NCBI RefSeq assembly: GCF_003846185.1
Contig: NZ_ML123034.1
Coordinates: 717,876-752,864, forward strand
From: Streptomyces sp. ADI96-02
GTDB taxonomy: Bacteria; Actinomycetota; Actinomycetes; Streptomycetales; Streptomycetaceae
Length of the DNA stretch: 34,989 nt
Direction of reading: 5' to 3'
This document shows, one piece after another, positions 31,635 to 34,989 of the stretch. Position 1 is the stretch's first letter; each line of letters opens with the position of its first letter. Both the position numbers and the translations under genes were made by a program. A model generated the notes under the pieces. The model made no database searches and had not been told where the DNA came from. It saw nothing but the letters and a program-made list of their open reading frames with translations.

Positions 31635-34130
31635 TCAGTCGCCGGCGCTCTCCACCACGGCCGACCACTCGTCGAGGAGTGCCTGCGCGGAGGCGTCGTC
31701 GGGCCCTTCGGCCCACAGGTGGGTGACGGCTTCCGCCCGGTCCGGCAGCACCATGATCCACCGGCCGTCCGTCTCGACGACGCGGACCCCGTCCGTGGTG
31801 TCCACGCTGCGGTCCCCCGCCGCCTCGACGACGCGGCGCATGACTAGGCCCTTGACGGCCCACGGAGTGGCCAGGTCACGCCGCAGGACGTGGGCCCGCG
31901 GAATGCGGGCGTCGATCTGGCTCAGCGTGAGCTGGGTGCGCGCGACCAGGCCGATGAGGCGGACGAACGCCGCCGTCCCGTCGAAGACGCTGCTGAATTC
32001 GGGAACGATGAAGCCGCCGCGCCCGTCTCCCCCGAAGATGGTGGTCTCCTCGCGACCCACCCGGGTCAGGTCGTCGGGCGAGGTGGTCGTCCATTCCACC
32101 TGCGTGCCGTGGTAGGCGGCCACCTGTTCCGCGACGCGCGTGGTGGTCACCGGCAGTGCGACCCGTCCGCTGCGCCGCTCGGCGGCGACGAGATCGAGGA
32201 GGACCAGCAGGGCCCGGTCGTCCTCGATGATCCGGCCGCGCTCGTCGACGAGCGAGAGTCTTTCGCCCACGGGGTCGAAGCGCACACCGAAGGCGGCCCG
32301 TGCGGAGGACACGATCTCACCGAGCCGCACCAGCCCGGCCCGCCGGGTCTCGGCGGACTCGGTGGGCCGCGACTCGTCGAGCCCGGGGTTGATGGTCAGC
32401 GCGTCCACTCCGAGCCGCCCGAGGAGGCTGGGCAGGACGAGGCCGGCGCTGCCGTTCGAGGCGTCGACCACGACCTTCAGCTCGGCGTCGGCGATGCCCG
32501 TCGTGTCGACGTTGCGCAGAAGGGAGCCGGTGTACGAGTCGAAGACGCTGGACGGGAAGTAGAGGTCGCCGATCTCGCCGGGGAAGGCCCTGCGGTACTC
32601 CTGGCGGGCGTAGACGCGGTCGAGCTTGCGCTGCTGCGCCTGCGAGAGGTCCGCGCCCCGTTCGTCGAAGAACATGATGTCCACCGAGTCCGGCACACCG
32701 GGCGAGGTGCGGATCATGATGCCGCCGGCGCTGCCTCGGGCCGTCTGCTGCCGCGCCACGGGCAGCGGTACGTTCTCCAGGTCCCGTACGTCGATGGCGC
32801 TGGCCTGCAGCGCCGAGATCACCGCGCGCTTGAGCGCGCGGGCGCCTCGGGAGTGGTCGCGGGCGGTCGTGACGGTCGACCCCTTCTTGAGGGTCGTGGC
32901 GTAGGCGCCGGCGAGCCGGACGGCCAGTTCCGGGGTGATCTCCACGTTGAGGATTCCGGAGACTCCGCGCGCGCCGAAGAGGTGCGCCTGCCCGCGGGAC
33001 TCCCAGATGACCGACGTGTTGACGAACGCGCCCGCTTCGATGGTCTTGAACGGGTACACCCGGACGTTGCCCTGAATGATCGATTCCTCACCGACCAGGC
33101 ATTCGTCACCGATGACGGCACCGTCCTCGATCCGGGCGGCCCGCATGATGTCGGTGTTCTTCCCGACGACGCAGCCCCGGAGGTTGCTGTGCTGTCCGAT
33201 GTAGACGTTGTCGTGCACCACGGCCTTGTGGAGGAACGCCCCTGTCTTGACGACGACGTTCGACCCCACCACCGTGTGTTCGCGGATCTCGACGTCCGCC
33301 TCGACCTTGGCGTAGTCGCCGATGTACAGCGGCCCGCGCAGCACGGCGTCCGGGTGGACCTCGGCGCCTTCGGCGACCCAGACGCCGGGCGAGATCTCGA
33401 AGCCGTCCAGCTCCACGTCGACCTTGCGCTCCAGGACGTCCGCCTGGGCCTTCACGTAGCTCTCGTGCGTGCCCACGTCCTCCCAGTAGCCCTCGGCGAT
33501 GTAGCCGTAGATCGGCTTGCCCTCCTTCATGAGCTGAGGAAAGACGTCACCCGACCAGTCGACGGAGGTGTCGGCCTGGACGTAGTCGAAGACCTCGGGC
33601 TCCATGACGTAGATGCCCGTGTTGACGGTGTCGGAGAACACCTGCCCCCAGGTGGGCTTCTCCAGGAACCGCTCGACCTGGCCTTCCTCGTCGACGATGG
33701 TGATGCCGAACTCCAGCGGGTTGGGTACCCGGGTGAGGCAGACCGTGACGAGGCCGCCCTTCTCCTTGTGGAAGGCGATCAGGTCGGTGAGGTCGAAGTC
33801 GGTGAGCGCGTCACCGGAAATGACGAGGAAGGTGTCGTCCTTCAGCGCTTCCTCGGCGTTCTTCACGCTCCCGGCGGTGCCGAGTGGCTTCTCCTCGTTG
33901 GCATAGGTGAGCTCCATTCCGAGCTCCTCCCCGTCCCCGAAATAGTTCTTGACGAGGGAGGCGAGGAACTGGACGGTGACCACTGTTTCACTGAGCCCAT
34001 GCCGCTTGAGAAGCCGGAGTACGTGCTCCATGATGGGCCGATTGGCCACCGGCAGGAGCGGCTTGGGCATGCTCGAGGTCATGGGGCGAAGGCGTGTGCC
34101 TTCACCACCAGCCATCACGACGGCCTTCAT
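31635..34130 (-). CDS. Sugar nucleotidyltransferase fused to a degenerate phosphomannomutase
   Basis: An 831-residue three-part protein. Residues 1-235 are a GT-A nucleotidyltransferase (GGEGTRLRP at 8-16, PKPLLP at 22-27, [17 protein letters not shown]), probably mannose-1-phosphate guanylyltransferase or a glucose equivalent. Next, about 250-380, is a left-handed beta helix of hexapeptides. From about 410 on is a phosphohexomutase-like region, but its active-site loops are altered: the serine loop reads IRTSPGVP (Ser476 kept), the metal loop DPVGER at 619-624, the sugar loop GGDGRGG and the phosphate loop LPDRAEA. Start ATG with AGGAGG upstream. I recall the Streptomyces coelicolor counterpart as SCO1388. 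GDP-mannose or a related sugar for wall or lipid glycans is plausible. Confidence 0.9.
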   Translation of the reverse strand: MKAVVMAGGEGTRLRPMTSSMPKPLLPVANRPIMEHVLRLLKRHGLSETVVTVQFLASLVKNYFGDGEELGMELTYANEEKPLGTAGSVKNAEEALKDDTFLVISGDALTDFDLTDLIAFHKEKGGLVTVCLTRVPNPLEFGITIVDEEGQVERFLEKPTWGQVFSDTVNTGIYVMEPEVFDYVQADTSVDWSGDVFPQLMKEGKPIYGYIAEGYWEDVGTHESYVKAQADVLERKVDVELDGFEISPGVWVAEGAEVHPDAVLRGPLYIGDYAKVEADVEIREHTVVGSNVVVKTGAFLHKAVVHDNVYIGQHSNLRGCVVGKNTDIMRAARIEDGAVIGDECLVGEESIIQGNVRVYPFKTIEAGAFVNTSVIWESRGQAHLFGARGVSGILNVEITPELAVRLAGAYATTLKKGSTVTTARDHSRGARALKRAVISALQASAIDVRDLENVPLPVARQQTARGSAGGIMIRTSPGVPDSVDIMFFDERGADLSQAQQRKLDRVYARQEYRRAFPGEIGDLYFPSSVFDSYTGSLLRNVDTTGIADAELKVVVDASNGSAGLVLPSLLGRLGVDALTINPGLDESRPTESAETRRAGLVRLGEIVSSARAAFGVRFDPVGERLSLVDERGRIIEDDRALLVLLDLVAAERRSGRVALPVTTTRVAEQVAAYHGTQVEWTTTSPDDLTRVGREETTIFGGDGRGGFIVPEFSSVFDGTAAFVRLIGLVARTQLTLSQIDARIPRAHVLRRDLATPWAVKGLVMRRVVEAAGDRSVDTTDGVRVVETDGRWIMVLPDRAEAVTHLWAEGPDDASAQALLDEWSAVVESAGD

Positions 34131-34243
34131 GTCGGAAACGTCCTCCTACAAAGAGACGACGGTTAGCCGACTTCGCCCGTCGGGGCTGCTTTCGAGACAT
34201 CCAGCATGTGCCGGCCACACTGCTCGGCACTGCGTCAACGAGC

Positions 34244-34852
34244 TCAATCGGCTACTGCATCCGCCTTGACCAGCCGGCGGACTTGCACTACGTAGAGGAT
34301 CCCTGCCCACCAATAGAGCGTTGTACCCCATCCGGCGAACGCCCATCCGAAAACAGCGGCCACTGTAGCCAGCCAACCACTACCGTCGCTGAGCAGCAAC
34401 AAGGGGAAGGCGTACATCAGGTTGAACGTTGCAGCTTTGCCGAGGAAGTTGACCTGCGGCGGCGGATAGCCGTGGCGTCGCAGGATCAGCACCATGACCA
34501 GAAGCATCAGCTCCCGGGCGAGAAGGGCCGCGGTGAGCCAGAGCGGCAGGATCTCGCGCCAGGTGAGTCCGACGATGGTGGAGAGGATGTAGAGCCGGTC
34601 GGCCGCCGGGTCCAGGAGCCGGCCGAGACTGCTGATCTGGTTCCATCGTCGGGCCAGCTTCCCGTCGAGGTAGTCGCTGATCCCGCTGAGCATCAGCACC
34701 AGCAGGGCCCAGCCGTCACTCTGGGGGCCGCCGAAGACCGGGCGGAGGATGAGCCACAGGAAGAGCGGCACCCCGACGAGGCGAGCCATGCTGAGGATGT
34801 TGGGGATGGTGAGGACCCGGTCCGTCTGGACCCGAGTCTCCTGGACCTCCAC
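34244..34852 (-). CDS. CDP-alcohol phosphatidyltransferase (PgsA-like)
   Basis: A 202-residue membrane enzyme with five to six helices. The complete signature of the CDP-OH_P_transf family is present: D60-x2-D63-G64-x2-A67-R68-x8-G77-x3-D81-x3-D85. It transfers a phosphatidyl group from CDP-diacylglycerol to a polyol phosphate; neighbours correspond to the pgsA2-Rv1823 context in mycobacteria, so a phosphatidylglycerophosphate or related lipid synthase is likely. The substrate cannot be read from the sequence. GTG at 34852 has GGAGG 7 nt upstream; a longer frame starting at 34966 has Cys/Arg-rich residues unlike the family and is rejected. The gap to the next gene is 113 bp. Confidence 0.92.
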   Translation of the reverse strand: MEVQETRVQTDRVLTIPNILSMARLVGVPLFLWLILRPVFGGPQSDGWALLVLMLSGISDYLDGKLARRWNQISSLGRLLDPAADRLYILSTIVGLTWREILPLWLTAALLARELMLLVMVLILRRHGYPPPQVNFLGKAATFNLMYAFPLLLLSDGSGWLATVAAVFGWAFAGWGTTLYWWAGILYVVQVRRLVKADAVAD

Positions 34853-34893
34853 CCGGGGGCCTCCTGTGAAGAACGTGCCAATGATGCCCCCCG

Positions 34894-34899
34894 ACCTTA
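34894..34899 (-). promoter_or_regulatory. Possible -10 of pgsA-like gene
   Basis: TAAGGT on the minus strand fits TANNNT, about 42 nt upstream of the GTG. The -35 side is unconvincing. The remaining 90 bp to the window edge show nothing coding. Confidence 0.3.
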
Positions 34900-34989
34900 C
34901 CCTCAGGTTCGGCCGGCAGACGCACAGGGGTAGGCAAAGGGGACGCAAGCGACGAAGAGAATCCAACAGGAATCGGCCCGGAACGCAGG

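Noticed and set aside
31890..34166. 758-residue plus-strand frame
   Set aside because: Antisense of the nucleotidyltransferase/PMM gene; Val/Asp/Gly-rich shadow.

Overview
The window is chromosomal DNA of a high-GC actinomycete, almost certainly a Streptomyces or close relative. The coding frames have G or C at nearly every third codon position. GTG starts, 4-base GTGA gene overlaps and GC-rich hairpin terminators are common. The right third matches the conserved actinobacterial neighbourhood known from Mycobacterium (pgsA2, two DUF881 genes around a small basic protein, an FHA gene, ftsR, a bifunctional nuclease gene, a second MerR gene, gcv). No rRNA, tRNA, IS element, prophage or CRISPR array was recognised.

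Left part (1-21 kb) is an accessory-like patchwork of short, mostly independent units. A minus-strand pair encodes a secreted GH135/spherulin-4-like glycosidase and an unknown secreted cysteine-rich protein. Next come an epoxide hydrolase and an isochorismatase-fold protein that lacks the family's catalytic triad. Two PPOX-fold flavin/F420 proteins follow, one divergent from a MocR-type PLP-dependent regulator with a perfect 12-bp palindrome between them. Three DMT/EamA permeases lie within 5.5 kb, the first divergent from a LysR regulator. The rest are a Clp N-domain protein, a 64-residue small ORF, an SRPBCC protein, a PadR regulator with a dense operator region, VOC, RibD/DHFR-like and PhzF proteins, a CPBP membrane protease homologue, a glutamate-cysteine ligase family enzyme, a 194-residue unknown with a long, hairpin-rich leader, and a DUF5999 protein.

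Right part (21.2-35 kb) is mostly one strand and conserved. gcvP is preceded by a clear tandem glycine riboswitch, divergent from a PRC-barrel gene whose 3' end overlaps dinB (DNA polymerase IV) by 79 bp. Upstream of dinB on the same strand, in order of transcription, are pgsA-like, a nucleotidyltransferase/phosphomannomutase fusion, DUF881, sbp, DUF881, FHA (GarA/OdhI type), ftsR-like MerR, bifunctional nuclease and a second MerR. This block joins phospholipid and sugar-nucleotide supply with division/wall proteins and a kinase-controlled FHA switch. gcvH, which sits beside the FHA gene in mycobacteria, is absent here.

Most noteworthy: (i) a phosphomannomutase domain with all four active-site loops degenerate; (ii) the triad-less isochorismatase-fold protein; (iii) a structured leader with a short cysteine-containing ORF before the unknown 194-residue gene; (iv) a TGAC-N5-GTCAG motif shared by two unlinked promoters; (v) the secreted glycosidase pair. 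All functional calls come from reading motifs and from memory of the families; no search was run.
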